The notes: generated from the sequence alone by a model not told the origin. A stretch of 64,000 nucleotides of DNA from an uncultured Pelagibacteraceae bacterium (GCA_902609685.1 CACLSR010000002.1:124001-188000), one strand, 5' to 3'; counted from the stretch's first letter, positions 30,370-39,880 are shown. Made by a program: numbers and translations.

Positions 30370-31308
30370 ATGCCAAAATTAATAAAAATAAAGGGAGATG
30401 CTTCTTTTAGAAGTTTTTTTAGAAAAAAAGTAAATGGTAAATCCTCTATCGTTGTTTATGCCAAAAAAGAAAAATTTAAAAATTTACTTGTATACGATGC
30501 AATAAATAAAATTTTAAACAAGAACAAAATTTTAGCACCACGATTATATACCCAGAAATATGATAAAAATTTCATTGAAATACAAGACTTTGGAAATGAA
30601 ACTGTTTTCAAAACATTAAAAAAAAAGGGCGAAAATAAACTAAGCTATTTTAATCGAATAATTAAATTGTTAATACAAATACAGTCTATCAAACATAGAA
30701 AAGTAAAAAATTTTAGAAATCAAAATTATATAATTCCAAAATATGATAAAAAGATTTTAATAAATGAAGCTAATTTATTTTGTGATTGGTATGCAAAAAA
30801 TAATTTATCAAAATTAAGAAAAAAAAGATTCTGTAAAAAATTTAAAAAGATCATTAAAGAATTAACTTTGAAATTAAAATTAAAAGATAATATTTTCGTC
30901 CACAGAGATTTTCATGTTTCAAATTTAATGTCAGTTAAAAACCAAATAGGTCTTATTGATAGTCAGGACGCATTAATTGGTAACAAAGCTTATGATTTAG
31001 CTTCTTTAATAGATGACGTGAGACTAAAAACTTCTTACTCTTTTAAGGAGAAAATTTTTAAGTTTTATATAAAAAAACAAAAAAACTTGGATATTAAAAA
31101 ATTTAAGAATGATTTTGAAATATTATCAGTTTTAAGAAATCTTAAAATTATTGGAATATTTACCCGCCTAGCATTCAGGGATAGAAAAAAAAATTACTTA
31201 AGATTTATTCCTTATACATGGCAACTGATTAATATGCGAATTGATCAAAATCGGACATTCATTGATTTGAAAAATTTATTAAGTCAAAATTTTAAAAAGA
31301 TTAAATGA
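30370..31308 (+). CDS. amgK: Sugar kinase of the AmgK (aminoglycoside phosphotransferase) family
   Basis: A 312-residue APH-fold kinase. Catalytic HRDFHVSNLM (Brenner motif) and the metal-binding IDSQDALIGNKAYDLASL follow an N-terminal lobe starting GDASFRSFFRK. AmgK phosphorylates N-acetylmuramate and GlcNAc at C1 in peptidoglycan recycling. The tsaE-amgK-murU order strongly supports this role. A generic APH-fold kinase is the alternative. Overlaps murU by 4 bases. Confidence 0.85.
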   Translation: MPKLIKIKGDASFRSFFRKKVNGKSSIVVYAKKEKFKNLLVYDAINKILNKNKILAPRLYTQKYDKNFIEIQDFGNETVFKTLKKKGENKLSYFNRIIKLLIQIQSIKHRKVKNFRNQNYIIPKYDKKILINEANLFCDWYAKNNLSKLRKKRFCKKFKKIIKELTLKLKLKDNIFVHRDFHVSNLMSVKNQIGLIDSQDALIGNKAYDLASLIDDVRLKTSYSFKEKIFKFYIKKQKNLDIKKFKNDFEILSVLRNLKIIGIFTRLAFRDRKKNYLRFIPYTWQLINMRIDQNRTFIDLKNLLSQNFKKIK

Positions 31309-31994
31309 GAATTAAAACAGCTTTAATATTATGCGCAGGCTTCGGATCGAGGTTAAATCCGCTTACTTTAAAGACACCTAAACCTCTTTTGAAATTAAAT
31401 GATAAAACAATGTTAGAAGTCTGCATAAATTTAACTTTGAAATTGGGTGTTCAAAAAATATTTATCAACACATTTCATTTAGGTGATCAAATCTCAAAAT
31501 TTATTGAAAATAAAAAGTTTCCAATAAATATTCAAATAATCAAAGAGGAAAATGAGATACTTAATACAGGTGGAGGAATATTAAATTTGATCAATAATTC
31601 AGATGATAACGATTTTATAATTTTTAACCCTGATACTTTATGGCACAAAGATTATCTTCATGAAATTACTCAAATGCAAAATTTTTATTTTTCTAATAAA
31701 CTAAATAATGTTCTCCTGCTTTCAAATAAAGAATTGAGTTTTGATAAAAATTTTTTAGGTGATTTCACATTGGAAAATAATTTGATAAAAAAAAATGAAA
31801 AAAACGATTTGATATATATTGGTTGTCAAATTCTGAACAAAAGTTTATTTAAAGAATATAGAGTCTCAAATTTTTCTATTACAAAAATATGGGATAATTT
31901 ACGAAAAGAAAATAAATTAAATGGTTTTCAAAGTAAAAAAAAATTTTATCATTTAACAAATTTAGATGTCTTCAAAAAACTAAAAGATCTTTAG
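31305..31994 (+). CDS. murU: Nucleotidyltransferase, MurU-like
   Basis: A 229-residue NDP-sugar pyrophosphorylase. The signature is AGFGSRLNPLTLKTPKPLLKL (by motif: LCAGFGSRL, TPKPLL), then NTFHLG, NTGGG and NPDTLW. MurU makes UDP-MurNAc from MurNAc-1-phosphate and bypasses de novo synthesis. Its position after amgK, with a 4-base overlap, supports MurU over other sugar nucleotidyltransferases. Overlaps convergent gpmA by 23 bases, the longest 3' overlap of the window. Confidence 0.87.
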   Translation: MRIKTALILCAGFGSRLNPLTLKTPKPLLKLNDKTMLEVCINLTLKLGVQKIFINTFHLGDQISKFIENKKFPINIQIIKEENEILNTGGGILNLINNSDDNDFIIFNPDTLWHKDYLHEITQMQNFYFSNKLNNVLLLSNKELSFDKNFLGDFTLENNLIKKNEKNDLIYIGCQILNKSLFKEYRVSNFSITKIWDNLRKENKLNGFQSKKKFYHLTNLDVFKKLKDL

Positions 31995-32685
31995 CTCTTT
32001 CCTTATCAAGATACTCACATTTTGCTATTGCAAAATTTTCTCTAAATTCTATCAACATAGGGTTTCCAGTGGGTATTTCTAAATTAGAAATTTGTTTATT
32101 ATCTAAATTAAATAAATTCTTACATAGAGCCCTAATAGAGTTTCCGTGTGCAGATATTAAAACATTATTTTTTTTTAAATTTTCTTTCACGTGTTCTTCA
32201 AAAAAATTTATAACTCTTTCATAAGTGTCTTTTAAAGACTCAGTGTCAGGTAATAATTCTCTCGGAATTTGTTTATAAGTATCAATATTAAGTGGATGAA
32301 ATGGACTTTCCTTTTTTAGTGGATCTGGTCTTAGATCCCATGATCTTCTAAACTCATAAATTTTATCCTCGCCAATTTTTTTACTCATTTCAACTTTATT
32401 CAAACCAGTTAGTGCTCCGTAATGTCTCTCATTCAATTGCCAAGCTTTAGTAAAATTTTTTTTATCATCTAATTCTTGTTGAATTATTTTAAGAGTATTA
32501 TTTGCTCTTAATTGAAGAGAAGTGTAATAAAAATCAATTTTGATGTTTTTGTTTTTCAATAAAAATCCTGCTTTTTTTGCCTCCAAAATACCTTTTTCGG
32601 TCAAATCAATATCAACCCAACCAGTAAATTTTTTCTCTAAATTCCAAGTACTTTGTCCATGCCTCACTAATATTAAAAAACTCAT
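31972..32685 (-). CDS. gpmA: 2,3-bisphosphoglycerate-dependent phosphoglycerate mutase
   Basis: A 237-residue glycolytic/gluconeogenic mutase. The phosphohistidine motif VRHGQSTWN has His9; FTGWVD, LNERHYGALTGLNK, the DLRPDPL-type segment and the second His in SAHGNS are diagnostic of dPGM rather than of generic histidine phosphatases. Divergent from the VanZ-like gene by 45 bases. Confidence 0.95.
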   Translation of the reverse strand: MSFLILVRHGQSTWNLEKKFTGWVDIDLTEKGILEAKKAGFLLKNKNIKIDFYYTSLQLRANNTLKIIQQELDDKKNFTKAWQLNERHYGALTGLNKVEMSKKIGEDKIYEFRRSWDLRPDPLKKESPFHPLNIDTYKQIPRELLPDTESLKDTYERVINFFEEHVKENLKKNNVLISAHGNSIRALCKNLFNLDNKQISNLEIPTGNPMLIEFRENFAIAKCEYLDKERAKDLLVF

Positions 32686-32730
32686 ATAATTATATTTAAA
32701 TTAAATTTATAAATAAAACTATCAAATTAA

Positions 32731-33129
32731 ATGATAAATTTTTTTTCAAAATTTAAAATATTTTTTTATGTAATTAATTTATTATTAATCATCTTATATT
32801 TATTCCCTGGGAGTTTATTAGGATGTGTTTTTTTTGATAATTGTAAAGTTCAACCACAAATTACATCAGATTTTCTCCAAATATCCTCTAACCACTTTTA
32901 CGCTTTCGGATTGGTTACTATTTTAGGATATTTAACTTTTTTAAATTCAGAAAAATTAAAACTAGTTTTATATTATCTTTTAGTAATTTCAATTTTATTA
33001 GAAGTGTTTCATATATTAATTCCTGAAAGGAGTTTTCAGTGGTCAGATCTGTTTGGAAATTTATTAGGGGTGATAGTTGTAATTTTTGTCAAGAATCTTA
33101 TAAATAAATATGGGATCATTAAAAAATAA
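32731..33129 (+). CDS. VanZ-like membrane protein
   Basis: A 132-residue protein with about four hydrophobic segments (residues ~10-30, 55-70, 78-95, 105-125). The HFYAFGLVTILGYLTF segment, the LEVFHILIPERSFQWSDLFGNLLGV segment (acidic Glu, Arg, Asp, Asn within membrane) match VanZ-like proteins. The family's function is not well defined. Its end overlaps the lytic transglycosylase by 20 bases, which suggests an envelope role. Confidence 0.72.
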   Translation: MINFFSKFKIFFYVINLLLIILYLFPGSLLGCVFFDNCKVQPQITSDFLQISSNHFYAFGLVTILGYLTFLNSEKLKLVLYYLLVISILLEVFHILIPERSFQWSDLFGNLLGVIVVIFVKNLINKYGIIKK

Positions 33130-33709
33130 ATTTGTTATATTATCTATTTTTTTTTTAACAGGATGCTCATCAATTCCATCAAATACTGCAAATAGTTGTT
33201 TAATATTTAATGAGCGTTATCTCTGGTACAAGTACGCAAAAAAAACAGAGCAAAAATGGGGCACTCCTATTTATATTCAATTAGCTATTATAAAAATGGA
33301 GTCAGATTTTGACTGGTTAGCTAAGCCAGCTAGACAAAAAATATTTAAAGTAATCCCTTATAAACGCCCATCAAGTTCATTTGGATATTCTCAGGCAGTA
33401 AAAGGGACTTGGGAACAATATAAAAAAGAAACAGGAAATAAGTTAGCAACAAGGGCTAGATTTAAAGATAGTGTTGATTTCATTGGTTGGTATACTAATA
33501 AATCAGAAACAATTTTAAAAATTTCTAAACAAGACGCTTTTAAACAATATTTGGCCTATCATGAGGGCTGGGGAAATTTTAAGCATTATAAAAAAAATAA
33601 AAAAGTTATTGGATTAGCTAAAAAAGTTGAGAAACAATCTAATATTTATAAAAAACAATTATTAAGTTGCAGCAATTCTTTAAATAAAAATAAATATATT
33701 ATTTTTTAG
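33110..33709 (+). CDS. Lytic transglycosylase SLT-domain lipoprotein
   Basis: A 199-residue predicted lipoprotein. Signal with lipobox LTGC puts the acylated Cys at residue 19. The SLT/lysozyme-like domain follows, with catalytic Glu64 in MESDFDW, SSSFGYSQAVKGTWEQY (substrate-groove motif) and AYHEGWGNF. It should cleave the glycan backbone to anhydromuropeptides, at the outer membrane by the residues after Cys (SS). It would supply substrate for AmpG-type recycling. Convergent with the RND pump, 11-base overlap. Confidence 0.87.
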   Translation: MGSLKNKFVILSIFFLTGCSSIPSNTANSCLIFNERYLWYKYAKKTEQKWGTPIYIQLAIIKMESDFDWLAKPARQKIFKVIPYKRPSSSFGYSQAVKGTWEQYKKETGNKLATRARFKDSVDFIGWYTNKSETILKISKQDAFKQYLAYHEGWGNFKHYKKNKKVIGLAKKVEKQSNIYKKQLLSCSNSLNKNKYIIF

Positions 33710-36700
33710 AGAGTTCTTTTTTTAACTCCAGGTCTATTACATCAATCCTTTTGGTGTTTTTTGCTAAAGCTAAATACATAGATGGAGTAACGTATAATGT
33801 GAAAAAAGTTGAAATTATCATACCACCCAGGATGGTTGCTCCCACAGCTAATCTTGATCCTTCACCTGCACCTGGGCCAATATTCCCTATAACCAAAGGT
33901 ATCATTGCGATCATTGTACTTAATGATGTCATAATGATAGGTCTAAATCTTACTGCACAAGCCTCTTTCACAGCTAATTCAATACTTTTTCCTGTTGTCC
34001 TTATTCGATTGGCATAATCAACAATTAAAATACTATTTTTAGTCGAGATGCCAATAAGAATTATCAAAGCGATCTGAGAAAAAATATTAACTGAACTATT
34101 CAAAAATAAAATAAATACTAAACCACCAAAAATTGCCAAAGGAACAGTTAAAACTATAATGAATGGATGAATGAATGAGTTAAATGTTGCTGCCATCACC
34201 AAGTAAGCCGTGAGCAATGCGAGAGCAAAAATTATAAATAACTCATTACTAGTCTCTTTAATTTCCTCTGATTTACCTTTCCAGGTAATTTGATTTTTTG
34301 GAGCTATATCTGCCATGATATTCTCAAAGAATTTTATCGCCTCGGTTAAGGTGTATCCCTCATTAATATTTGCAGATATCGTGACTGCTCGTTGTCTATT
34401 GTACCTTGCAAGTTGTTTTGCCGAACCTTCCTCTTTAAAACTAACTAAATTTGATAAAGAGATTAATTTTCCATTTGTTTCAGAACGAACAAATATTTTA
34501 GAAACTCCTTCTTTATTTCTCCTATCGGATAAATATTGCTGAACTACAATTGGGTATTCTTTACCTAATTTATTGAAGGTTGTAATTTTTTTTCCGCCAT
34601 AAAGGGTTTCAAGTGTTTCTCCTATTGCTTTTGTTGAAACACCTAAATCTTTAGCTTTATTTTTATTGATAACTAATTTCACTTCAGGTTTGTTTCGATT
34701 GTAATCAGACTCAATTCTTGAGAGACTTTTGTTAGACCTTAATTTTCTAATTACTCTTTTTTGAATTTCTTCAAGTTCCTCATAGGTACTTCCATAAATA
34801 ACCATTTGTACTGGCTTATTATAATTAGATACCCTGATTGATTGTGGAGATATTGGAAATGCAAGAGCTTGAGGTAATGTAACAATTTTTCCAATAGCTT
34901 CTCTTAAAACGACTTGTTGTCCTTTTTTCCTATTTTTCCAGTCATCTAAAAGTGCAATTATAATAAAACTATTATATGAGTTTGCAGAACTACCAAAACC
35001 AGGTACTCTCATGATAAATCTTGAGTATGGACTATCTTCAGCTTGTAAAAGTGGAATTAATCTAGCTTCAACTTTTTGTGCTTGTTCTTGTGTGTACTCA
35101 AAAGAGCTTCCTTCATCTGTTGCGCCAATAATTAAATAAGCACCACGATCTTCCATCGGCAATAATTCTTTTTTAGAGAAACTAAACAATAGTACAGAGC
35201 AAATAATTATAAATATAATAAAAGAGCCCACTGATTTTGTTTTGTGAGCAATTACATCTAAAGTCTCTCTATAGAATTTTGAAAATCCTAAAAATATTTT
35301 TTCAAATTTTTGAATAAAAATCCTTTTTGAAGTCTTTTTATTTAAAAATTTACTTGCGAGCATTGGCGACAAGGTAAGAGCAACAAATGATGAGACAACT
35401 ATTGAAAATGATAATGCAATTGCTGTTTCTCTAAATAAAGTTCCTGAAATTCCCTCGATGAATATCAGTGGTAAAAATACAGCTACTAGAATTAATGTTG
35501 TTGCTATGATTGCAAATGAAATTTGTTTAGATCCTTTATAAGCAGCAACTAGTGGAGTTTCCCCATTTTCAATTCTTCGATATATCGCATCGGTCATAAT
35601 CACCGAGTCATCAGTAATTATTCCAATCGCTAAAATAAAACTTAAAAGAACAAATATATTTATGGACAATCCAAAAATATAAAGACCTAAAAAAGATGCT
35701 ATTAAGCTTACTGGAAGAGCGATTGCTGGAACGACTACAGCTTTAAGATTCCCGAGAAATAAATAAATTATTAGTACTACTAATATAAAAGCAATCAAAA
35801 GTGTTTTATATACCTCTTCAATAGCAGCCTCCACGTAGTTTGCCCTATTAAAAGAAACTCTTAAATCTAGTTCACTTGGTAAAGATTTTTTAACTTCTAC
35901 TATCTTTTTTTTGATTTCATTCGAGAGCTCAACTGTCGAGGCCCCACTTCTCGCGTAAATACCAATACCCACTGTCCTTAAATTAACCTGATCTTTTGTT
36001 TGAGCTTTAAAAAGCGTTTTTTCTGAAACAGGTCCAAATTCAATATCAGCAACATCAGATAACAAAATTACTTTATTATTCGTTTTTTTTATTGGTAACT
36101 GTTTAATCGAATTTATATCGTTGTATGATTTATCTAAATTTAATGTTAGGTCAATGTTATCTGCCTCAAGAGTACCAGCTGGAAGACTTATATTTTCTCC
36201 ACGCATTGCAAGTTCGACTTCCTTAATAGTTAAATCATTTGCAGCAAGTTTAATTGGATCTATCCAAACTCTGATACTTAATTCTCTTAGACCACCAACA
36301 AGTATCCTTCCAACATTTTTAATACTAGAAAACTGATCCACTAAATATCTTTCTGCATAGTCACCTAATTCAAGATCACTCCAAGTTGCAGATGATAACG
36401 ACAACCACATAGTCGTAGTAAAACCAGCTGCCCTTTTTAATATTTGAGGAGGATCAGATTCTGATGGTAAATTATCTACAACTCTCGCAACTCTCTCTCT
36501 TATATCGTTCGCAGCATTGTCTAAATCAATGCTAGTATCAAACTCTACATTGATTGTACTTCTTCCATTCTCAGATTTTGAGTCTATATTTTTTATGCCT
36601 TCAGCACCTCCAATAACATCTTCAACGACTTGAGTAACTTCTTGATCCACAATTGATGCTGATGCAGATTTATAATCTACTTGGACCTGGACTACAGGTG

Positions 36701-36827
36701 GTTGTATTCCATTAGGTAATTCTCTAACTGGTAATTTCCAAAATACAAATAACCCAAAAATAATTAAGATTAAAGACATTACCCAAGAAACGGCTGGTCT
36801 TTTTATGCTTAGTTCAGTAATAAACAT
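33699..36827 (-). CDS. RND-family efflux pump inner-membrane protein (HAE1/AcrB type)
   Basis: A 1042-residue transporter with the RND layout: TM1 near residue 15, a large periplasmic loop, a block of six TM segments (~335-540) with the proton-relay motif GIITDDSVIMTDAIYRR, a second periplasmic loop, and a final TM block with GISTKNSILIVDYANRIR and the RPIIMTS segment. It is full length. The periplasmic adaptor gene abuts it directly. No outer-membrane channel gene is nearby. Substrates are unknown: the family spans drugs, lipids and other amphiphiles. Confidence 0.93.
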   Translation of the reverse strand: MFITELSIKRPAVSWVMSLILIIFGLFVFWKLPVRELPNGIQPPVVQVQVDYKSASASIVDQEVTQVVEDVIGGAEGIKNIDSKSENGRSTINVEFDTSIDLDNAANDIRERVARVVDNLPSESDPPQILKRAAGFTTTMWLSLSSATWSDLELGDYAERYLVDQFSSIKNVGRILVGGLRELSIRVWIDPIKLAANDLTIKEVELAMRGENISLPAGTLEADNIDLTLNLDKSYNDINSIKQLPIKKTNNKVILLSDVADIEFGPVSEKTLFKAQTKDQVNLRTVGIGIYARSGASTVELSNEIKKKIVEVKKSLPSELDLRVSFNRANYVEAAIEEVYKTLLIAFILVVLIIYLFLGNLKAVVVPAIALPVSLIASFLGLYIFGLSINIFVLLSFILAIGIITDDSVIMTDAIYRRIENGETPLVAAYKGSKQISFAIIATTLILVAVFLPLIFIEGISGTLFRETAIALSFSIVVSSFVALTLSPMLASKFLNKKTSKRIFIQKFEKIFLGFSKFYRETLDVIAHKTKSVGSFIIFIIICSVLLFSFSKKELLPMEDRGAYLIIGATDEGSSFEYTQEQAQKVEARLIPLLQAEDSPYSRFIMRVPGFGSSANSYNSFIIIALLDDWKNRKKGQQVVLREAIGKIVTLPQALAFPISPQSIRVSNYNKPVQMVIYGSTYEELEEIQKRVIRKLRSNKSLSRIESDYNRNKPEVKLVINKNKAKDLGVSTKAIGETLETLYGGKKITTFNKLGKEYPIVVQQYLSDRRNKEGVSKIFVRSETNGKLISLSNLVSFKEEGSAKQLARYNRQRAVTISANINEGYTLTEAIKFFENIMADIAPKNQITWKGKSEEIKETSNELFIIFALALLTAYLVMAATFNSFIHPFIIVLTVPLAIFGGLVFILFLNSSVNIFSQIALIILIGISTKNSILIVDYANRIRTTGKSIELAVKEACAVRFRPIIMTSLSTMIAMIPLVIGNIGPGAGEGSRLAVGATILGGMIISTFFTLYVTPSMYLALAKNTKRIDVIDLELKKELSKK

Positions 36828-37697
36828 TTACTTAGTAATAGGTTTTATTTTTCCTCTAGGTCTTACTTTTTTTAATCCTTCAGCAACTATTATCTCACCT
36901 TCACTTAATCCAGAAATTACCTCGATGTTTTTATTACTTCTTAGACCTGTTTTAACCTCAGTTTTATTTGCAACATTTTCGCCATTTATTTTGTAAACAT
37001 AGGATTTGTCGCCTTCAATCATCACACTTGTATCAGGTACACTTAATGAGTTTCTTAGATTAAATTTAACGCTTACTTCTAAAAGAGATCCTGAGATTAG
37101 TTCAAGATCATTATTTTGCACTTTAATTCTGGATAATATACTTCTTGTATCAGCGTTAATCCTACTCGATACAAAATCAACTTCACCTGAAAAAGTTTTA
37201 TCTTTAAAACTAGATAATTTTACGTCAACTGGAAGACCTTTTTTAATAGATGCCGAATAATTCTCTGGAATTTTAATGTCTGAGTAAATAGTTGAATTGT
37301 CATCTAATGTTATGATGAATATATTATTAGATACAAGAATATCTTCCGTAAGACCAGTATAACCAAGTACTCCGCTGAATGGAGCTATAATATTTCCACT
37401 TTTTAACTTGATTAATACATCTCCTTTTTTAACAAAGTCTTTTAATTTTAAATCTTCAAAAAGATCATCTTTTTTTATTTTAAATGTTTCAGATTTTTTT
37501 GAGATTGCAGTACCAAAGGTCTCTATTGTTTCGGCAAATTCCTTTTTTACCACTTCGGTGACAATTATTCCTGGAGGGGGTCTTTTACTAAATTTTTTTT
37601 TAAAATGATTTCCAATCATTGTTCTACCAATAATTACCGCTGCAATGATTAGAAAGAATATTAAAATAATTGATATAGTTTTAGTCGATCTTTTCAT
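36828..37697 (-). CDS. RND periplasmic adaptor (membrane fusion protein) without alpha-hairpin
   Basis: A 289-residue adaptor. An N-terminal TM anchor (~8-26) is followed by the lipoyl-like domain, beta-barrel and membrane-proximal domain (ENYSASIKKGLPVDVKL, INADTRSILSRIKVQN, NSLSVPDTSVMIEGDKSYVY, VKTGLRSNKNIEVISGLSEGE by family pattern). In MexA/AcrA a long helical hairpin splits the two lipoyl halves. Here the halves, VKKGDVLIKL and IIAPFSGVLGY, are separated by only a few residues, so the hairpin that contacts TolC is missing. Length (289 against ~380) agrees. Confidence 0.88.
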   Translation of the reverse strand: MKRSTKTISIILIFFLIIAAVIIGRTMIGNHFKKKFSKRPPPGIIVTEVVKKEFAETIETFGTAISKKSETFKIKKDDLFEDLKLKDFVKKGDVLIKLKSGNIIAPFSGVLGYTGLTEDILVSNNIFIITLDDNSTIYSDIKIPENYSASIKKGLPVDVKLSSFKDKTFSGEVDFVSSRINADTRSILSRIKVQNNDLELISGSLLEVSVKFNLRNSLSVPDTSVMIEGDKSYVYKINGENVANKTEVKTGLRSNKNIEVISGLSEGEIIVAEGLKKVRPRGKIKPITK

Positions 37698-37701
37698 TTT
37701 T

Positions 37702-38517
37702 TTAAATTAACCCGTATTCAGCCCAAGAGCCATCATAAATACAGGGTCGATATTTATCATTTATTAAAGAATAAGCTAGTGCCAAAACACACGCGGTGAC
37801 CCCGGATCCACATGAAAAGACAATATTTTTATCATTTAAGTTTTTTAAAGAAGATTGAAAAATTTTTTCAAGCTCTTGTTTATTTCTAAAAGTTCTATCT
37901 TGATTAAGACAAGAGCCAAATGGTATGCATACAGAATTTTTAATATTCCCACTTTTTAATCCCTCTCTAGGCTCAGGAACCTTTCCTTCAAATCTTTCTT
38001 TGCTTCTAGCATCAACAACCTTAAAATTTTGGGTTTCTATATTTTGATTAATTGAATCTTTGTTTTTAACTAATTCCTGATTTTCAAAACTTTTGTAGTC
38101 TGACTTCATAACTTTAGATAAATTATTTGTTACTTTTCTTTTTTCGTACATCCATTTTTTTAAACCCCCATTTAAAACATGAACTAGTTTAGGATCATGA
38201 CCATAATAGATAAAATTAAACCAACAGCGACATGAGCTAACAACATCAGAATTATCATAAATAATAATCATATCCTCATTTTTGATTCCCATCTTTGAGA
38301 CTATTTTTTCCCATTCATTTTTATTCACTAACATATGTGGAAGATTTGTATTTTTGTCCGAATTATCATTTAGGTCAAAAAAAATGGATTCCGGGATATG
38401 TTGAGTTTTATACTCTTCAAAACCATTTCTTTTCGTTTGTGGCATGTGCCACGAGCAATCAATTATTTTTACTTTGTCTTTATTATTTTCGAGCCAATCA
38501 GTTTCTACTAATGACAT
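37702..38517 (-). CDS. sseA: 3-mercaptopyruvate/thiosulfate sulfurtransferase, two rhodanese domains
   Basis: A 271-residue tandem rhodanese protein. The N-terminal domain is structural; the C-terminal active loop is CGSGVTAC with catalytic Cys236. The CGSGVT pattern is typical of mercaptopyruvate sulfurtransferases rather than thiosulfate-specific rhodaneses (CRKGVT-type). It transfers sulfane sulfur from 3-mercaptopyruvate. Its ATG overlaps the msrA stop by one base and the adaptor gene follows 4 bases later, so it is in the RND operon. Confidence 0.9.
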   Translation of the reverse strand: MSLVETDWLENNKDKVKIIDCSWHMPQTKRNGFEEYKTQHIPESIFFDLNDNSDKNTNLPHMLVNKNEWEKIVSKMGIKNEDMIIIYDNSDVVSSCRCWFNFIYYGHDPKLVHVLNGGLKKWMYEKRKVTNNLSKVMKSDYKSFENQELVKNKDSINQNIETQNFKVVDARSKERFEGKVPEPREGLKSGNIKNSVCIPFGSCLNQDRTFRNKQELEKIFQSSLKNLNDKNIVFSCGSGVTACVLALAYSLINDKYRPCIYDGSWAEYGLI

Positions 38518-38960
38518 TATCTCTTTTCTAAATATTTTTGATGATATTCCTCAGCAATACAATAGTTTTTTAGTAGGGAAATTTTTGTTACTACTTTCCC
38601 TGATAACTTTTTATTGACCTGGTCCAGAACATCTTCTGCAATTTTTTTTTGATTGTCATTCAAATAAAAGATTTCACTTCTATATTGTGTACCAAAATCT
38701 GGTCCTTGAGAATTTAGTGTAGTTGGGTCATGAATTTCAAAAAAAATTTTTAAAATTTCTTCATAAGTAATTACCTTTTCATCAAAATCAATTTTAACAA
38801 CTTCAGCATGATTTGTACTCCCTGTGCAAACTTCTTTATAGGTCGTTTGTGAGCTATTACCTCCGCAATAGCCAACTTCAGTTTTGATAACACCATTAAT
38901 TTTGCTGAATTTGATTTCAGGTCCCCAAAAACATCCAAGTGCTAAAACTGCTATTTCCAT
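38517..38960 (-). CDS. msrA: Peptide methionine sulfoxide reductase MsrA
   Basis: A 147-residue MsrA that repairs methionine S-sulfoxide. The active-site motif GCFWGPE has catalytic Cys10; VGYCGG, YKEVCTGSTNHAEVV and FFEIHDPTTLNSQGPDFGTQYRS-type segments (by motif HDPTT, QGPD, GTQYRS) are intact. It is short at the C-terminus and ends near QKYLEKR; the resolving Cys is probably in the NYCIAEEYHQ stretch. First gene of the msrA-sseA-adaptor-RND operon, 35 bases from the divergent DMT transporter. Confidence 0.94.
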   Translation of the reverse strand: MEIAVLALGCFWGPEIKFSKINGVIKTEVGYCGGNSSQTTYKEVCTGSTNHAEVVKIDFDEKVITYEEILKIFFEIHDPTTLNSQGPDFGTQYRSEIFYLNDNQKKIAEDVLDQVNKKLSGKVVTKISLLKNYCIAEEYHQKYLEKR

Positions 38961-38995
38961 TGATTATGATTTAAATTAATTTACAAATTATTCGT

Positions 38996-39880
38996 ATGCT
39001 TAGTAAAAATCAATTGGGATTTTTGTACATGTTTATGTCTGTTTGTGCATTTTCACTAATGGATATAATTGTCAAGTGGTCAGTCGATTATCCAATTGGA
39101 CAGGTCTTATTTTTTAGAGGATTTTTTGGGATACTATTTTATTTTTTCATTATACCAAGAGATAGACTTCACAATTTTTATCAAACCACAAGACCAGGCT
39201 TGCATGCTCTAAGGTGCTTGTCGGGTTTAATCGCTTTAGTAGCAATTTTTATTGCTTTAAGAAAATTACCCCTCGCAACTGTGGTAAGTATTTCTTTTGC
39301 TGCTCCAATTTTTACAACTATATTTTCAATTTTTTTATTAAGTGAAAAAGTTGGAATTTATAGATGGTTAGCTGTGATAGTTGGTTTTATAGGAATATTA
39401 GTAATCACTGAACCAGGGATAAGTGAACTTAACATTTATTATATTTTTCCTATAATATTTTGTCTTGGTCTATCTTATGTAGCGATATCAATAAGACAGT
39501 TATCGACTACAGAACCAGTTTGGTTAATTTCATTCTATTTTTCCTTATCAATAACCTTATTGAGTTTTTTAACTATTCCACAAGGATGGGTTATGCCCAA
39601 TTTACAGGATTTTATTTTATTATCTTTTGTTGGCATTTTTGGAGGCGTTGCAAATTTATGGTTAGGTCAGTCATATAAATATTCAGAGGTTTCTTTGGTA
39701 ACTCCTTTAAAATATTTAGCTCTTTTGTTTGCAATAATTTTTGGATATTTCATTTGGGGTGAGGTTCCAACAATCAAAACTCTTCTTGGGGCCTCTTTGG
39801 TAATTATTTCAACATTAATTATTTTTAGAAGAGAAATTTACAATAAAAAAATAATCACTTCTAAAACAATGAATGACTAA
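38996..39880 (+). CDS. EamA/DMT-family transporter
   Basis: A 294-residue membrane protein with about ten hydrophobic segments in two EamA repeats. The first repeat includes VLFFRGFFGILFYF and RCLSGLIALVAIFIALRKLPLATVVSISFAAPIFTT-type pattern; the second includes GGVANLWLGQSYKYSEVSLVTPLKYLALLFA. These match drug/metabolite exporters of the RhaT/EamA kind. The substrate cannot be named. The stop overlaps alkA by 8 bases. Confidence 0.88.
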   Translation: MLSKNQLGFLYMFMSVCAFSLMDIIVKWSVDYPIGQVLFFRGFFGILFYFFIIPRDRLHNFYQTTRPGLHALRCLSGLIALVAIFIALRKLPLATVVSISFAAPIFTTIFSIFLLSEKVGIYRWLAVIVGFIGILVITEPGISELNIYYIFPIIFCLGLSYVAISIRQLSTTEPVWLISFYFSLSITLLSFLTIPQGWVMPNLQDFILLSFVGIFGGVANLWLGQSYKYSEVSLVTPLKYLALLFAIIFGYFIWGEVPTIKTLLGASLVIISTLIIFRREIYNKKIITSKTMND

